This document shows positions 13,180-15,263 of a stretch of 15,263 nt of DNA, piece after piece. Numbering within the stretch: the stretch's first letter is position 1; each line of letters opens with the position of its first letter. Source of the DNA: Candidatus Yonathbacteria bacterium RIFOXYC2_FULL_47_9 (GTDB lineage Bacteria > Patescibacteriota > Minisyncoccia > Phycocordibacterales > UBA1550); NCBI GenBank assembly GCA_001825115.1, contig MHUY01000002.1, forward strand, positions 12,924 through 28,186. Direction: 5' to 3'. The position numbers and the translations under genes were made by a program. The notes under the pieces are model-generated. The model did no database searches and was not told the DNA's origin. It saw only the letters and a list, made by a program, of their open reading frames with translations.

Positions 13180-14961
13180 ATGGAAATCAGAAATATCGCA
13201 ATTATCGCCCACGTTGACCACGGCAAGACCACTCTTACCGATGCTTTGATGCGCCAGACCGGCATGACCAAAGAGGGGACCACGATGGACTCAAACGCTC
13301 TTGAGCTTGAGCGTGGTATTACCATTTACTCAAAAAACACCTCTGTTTTTTATAAAGACACGAAAATCAATATTGTGGACACTCCGGGCCATGCAGACTT
13401 TGGTTCTGAGGTTGAGCGTGTTCTCCGTTCTATCGACACCGTGCTCCTCCTTGTTGATGCACAGGAGGGTCCTATGCCCCAGACACGCTTTGTGCTCAAG
13501 AAGTCGCTCGAGCTCGGCTTGAAGCCAATCGTTGTTTTGAACAAAATCGACAAGCCAGCTGCGCGCCCTCAGGAAGTGCACGATGAAGTGTTTGAGCTTT
13601 TCTTTGAGCTTGGTGCAACCGACGAACAGCTTGACTTTACAACCGTGTACGCCATTGGTCGCCAAGGTATTGCAAAGCGCACCCTTGACGAGGAGTCAAC
13701 CAATCTCGACCCTCTTCTCGATGTTATTTTGGAAAAAGTTCCCGCAGTAAAAGCCGACGCTTCTGCTCCGGTGCGTATGCAGCCTTTCAATCTTGGCTAC
13801 GACAACTTCCTTGGACGTCTTGCGGTAGGACGTATCTACGAAGGTACGCTTCGCGCAGGATCAACGATTACGGTCAAAAAACCAACCGGAGAAGCACGCA
13901 CGGGTAAAATCACCAAGCTCTGTACGTTTGAAGGTACTGAACGCAAGGAGGTTGATGAGGCAGTCGCGGGCGACATTGTGATGGTTGCCGGGCTCCCAGA
14001 TATTTACATCGGCGAGACTATTTGTGCAGGAGCAGATCAAGAAGCTCTCCCTGCTATTAAAGTTGACGAGCCGACTATCTCTCTTAATTTCTTTGTGAAC
14101 GATTCACCATTCGCAGGACGCGAAGGCAAGTTTGTAACGATTCGCCAGATTCGTGACCGCCTTGACCGTGAGCTCGAGGTCAATGTGGGCCTCAAGGTTG
14201 ATTTTTCAGCGATGGACTCTTTCAAGGTATACGGTCGTGGGGAACTCCATGTTTCTATCCTTTTGGAACAAATGCGTCGCGAAGGGTTTGAGCTCCAGGT
14301 GTCACAGCCACAGGTTATTATTAAAGAGGAAAAAGGCGTCAAGATGGAGCCGTACGAGGAGCTCATTATTGATGTACCCGTAGAGTCATCGGGTGCTGTT
14401 ATTGAGAAGCTCGGTAAACGCAGGGCGGAGATGGTGAACATGAAGGAGGAGAACGGTATCGTTCGCCTTACTTTCAACATCCCTACACGTGGACTCCTTG
14501 GTTACCGTGGGCAGTTTGTGGTAGACACCAAGGGTGACGGTATTCTTTCAAGTCGCTTCGTCGAGTTCCGCGAGTATGCGGGTGAGATTGTAAAGCGCTC
14601 AGCAGGCTCGATGGTCTCTATGGCCTCGGGTAAGGCTCTTGGTTTCTCGCTCTACAACCTTCAGGACCGCGGTACGCTCTACATCGGGCCTGGTATCGAA
14701 GTTTATGAAGGTCAGGTTATTGGTAACACCGCCAAGGGCGATGAGATGCAGGTAAACCCAACCAAGGGCAAGCAGCTCACCAACATGCGTTCATCGGGTA
14801 CTGATGAAGCTATCACCCTTACACCGCCATACGACCTCTCTATCGAGCGTGGTCTCGAGACCATGACCGAGGATGAGTATTTGGAAATCACTCCTAAGTC
14901 AGTCCGCCTCCGCAAGCAGTATTTGACGGACGCCGACCGCGTACGCGCAACCCGCAAATAG
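13180..14961 (+). CDS. typA: Translational GTPase TypA/BipA
   Basis: This 593-residue protein has the length and motif order of TypA. They are G1 AHVDHGKTTL (10-19), the G2 switch RGITI (45-49), G3 DTPGHADF (67-74), and G4 NKID (121-124). The EF-G-like domains II, III and V follow, with the TypA-specific C-terminus covering LTPPYDLSIERGLETMTEDEYLEITPKSVRLRKQ in its general pattern. It binds the ribosome at the EF-G site and helps large-subunit assembly and stress or cold growth. It begins with MEIRNIAIIAHVDH, the usual TypA start, so the ATG is secure although no Shine-Dalgarno is visible. It has its own strong promoter and terminator and is a single transcript between the transglycosylase and RRM genes. 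Confidence 0.97.
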   Translation: MEIRNIAIIAHVDHGKTTLTDALMRQTGMTKEGTTMDSNALELERGITIYSKNTSVFYKDTKINIVDTPGHADFGSEVERVLRSIDTVLLLVDAQEGPMPQTRFVLKKSLELGLKPIVVLNKIDKPAARPQEVHDEVFELFFELGATDEQLDFTTVYAIGRQGIAKRTLDEESTNLDPLLDVILEKVPAVKADASAPVRMQPFNLGYDNFLGRLAVGRIYEGTLRAGSTITVKKPTGEARTGKITKLCTFEGTERKEVDEAVAGDIVMVAGLPDIYIGETICAGADQEALPAIKVDEPTISLNFFVNDSPFAGREGKFVTIRQIRDRLDRELEVNVGLKVDFSAMDSFKVYGRGELHVSILLEQMRREGFELQVSQPQVIIKEEKGVKMEPYEELIIDVPVESSGAVIEKLGKRRAEMVNMKEENGIVRLTFNIPTRGLLGYRGQFVVDTKGDGILSSRFVEFREYAGEIVKRSAGSMVSMASGKALGFSLYNLQDRGTLYIGPGIEVYEGQVIGNTAKGDEMQVNPTKGKQLTNMRSSGTDEAITLTPPYDLSIERGLETMTEDEYLEITPKSVRLRKQYLTDADRVRATRK

Positions 14962-14969
14962 GTATTAAT

Positions 14970-15007
14970 AAAACCCCAGACCCCGTGCTTACAGGGTCTG
15001 GGGTTTT
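14970..15007 (+). terminator. Intrinsic terminator of typA
   Basis: A 14-bp stem (14970-14983 with 14994-15007) made of A4/C4 and G4/T4 ends encloses a 10-nt loop and is followed by AGTTTTCC. The symmetry of the A and T tracts would let it work in both directions. Confidence 0.9.
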
Positions 15008-15029
15008 AGTTTTCCACAAGGTGCGTTTA

Positions 15030-15058
15030 TTGCGCAACCTGTACTATTGTGGTAAACT
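15030..15058 (+). promoter_or_regulatory. Promoter of the RRM gene
   Basis: TTGCGC (15030-15035) and TAAACT (15053-15058) are 17 nt apart, and the -10 is extended as TGGTAAACT. Start of transcription is expected near 15065, leaving a leader of about 92 nt, by far the longest in the window. Confidence 0.65.
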
Positions 15059-15088
15059 AAAAAAGTAAGAAGTTTTCACTCAGTGCTT

Positions 15089-15148
15089 GCTTGATTCTAG
15101 GTAAGAGAGCGAGGAGAACAGGTCATCTTACACAGAATAGAATTAAGC
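15089..15148 (+). promoter_or_regulatory. Structured 5' leader of the RRM gene
   Basis: An 11-bp outer stem (15089-15099 with 15138-15148, one G-T pair) encloses a 6-bp inner stem GTAAGA/TCTTAC (15101-15106 with 15126-15131). The 19-nt apical loop carries GAGGAG (15111-15116). The structure ends 8 nt before the ATG, so folding could govern ribosome access. No known riboswitch class is recognised. Confidence 0.55.
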
Positions 15149-15156
15149 AAAAAAAT

Positions 15157-15263
15157 ATGGCAAAGAAATTGTATGTAGGGGGTATCCCTTACTCGACCAC
15201 AGAAGACGGTCTCAAGGCTGCGTTTGCACAGGCAGGTGAAGTTCTTTCATCAGCAATCATCAT
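15157..15263 (+). CDS. RRM-type RNA-binding protein, N-terminal part (runs off the window)
   Basis: The first 35 residues begin MAKKLYVGGIPYSTTEDGLK and match the start of an RNA recognition motif: RNP2 is LYVGGI (5-10) and the first helix is TTEDGLKAAFAQAGEV, followed by the second strand. Proteins of this kind are small single-RRM proteins, as in cyanobacterial Rbp, that bind mRNA in the cytoplasm. The gene has its own promoter and a long structured leader. The end is outside the window, so RNP1 and any Gly-rich tail cannot be seen. Confidence 0.88.
   Translation, partial: MAKKLYVGGIPYSTTEDGLKAAFAQAGEVLSSAII

Overview
The window looks like a stretch of chromosome from a small-genome, host-dependent or sediment/groundwater bacterium of the Patescibacteria (CPR) type, most likely the Parcubacteria side. 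This is inference. It rests on gene content (a TrpR-like YerC repressor, an RRM-type RNA-binding protein, a PfkB kinase next to a class II aldolase, a coiled-coil murein transglycosylase), on almost no Shine-Dalgarno sequences, and on several -10 boxes only 8-10 nt from the start codon. No 16S rRNA or tRNA is present to settle it.

Layout. 1-2783 (+): the 3' part of a large Ig-like surface protein with a C-terminal membrane anchor, then a membrane sensor histidine kinase 11 nt downstream. 2803-3639 (-): a secreted PEP-CTERM protein with its own consensus promoter, Shine-Dalgarno and terminator. 3640-4010: a long palindrome, a possible 45-aa ORF and a strong terminator. 4011-5970 (+): three enzymes in visibly AT-richer DNA (aspartoacylase-like zinc hydrolase, GNAT acetyltransferase, NUDIX hydrolase). 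5985-7010 (-): a second GNAT protein and a YerC/TrpR-like repressor with a dyad over its promoter. 7071-8891 (+): an ABC exporter half-transporter. 8904-8960: a second, 55/57-identical copy of the palindrome found at 3677-3733. 8963-10920: a divergent pair, PfkB sugar kinase (-) and class II fructose-bisphosphate aldolase (+), sharing overlapping mirror-image promoters. 10931-15263 (+): ribosomal protein bL25, a murein lytic transglycosylase with an EnvC/PcsB-like coiled coil, the GTPase TypA/BipA, and the start of an RRM protein behind a long structured leader.

How the genes fit together. PfkB and the aldolase would convert fructose 6-phosphate to triose phosphates if PfkB is a phosphofructokinase, which is plausible but unproven. 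bL25, TypA and the RRM protein belong to translation and RNA handling. The Ig-like protein, sensor kinase, PEP-CTERM protein, ABC exporter and transglycosylase are envelope functions. No complete novel defence system or mobile element was found. The most notable signals are the duplicated palindromic terminator around a 5.2-kb block, leaderless-type promoters at five genes, the mirror-image pfkB/fba promoters, the structured RRM leader, and a PEP-CTERM protein in a likely CPR genome.
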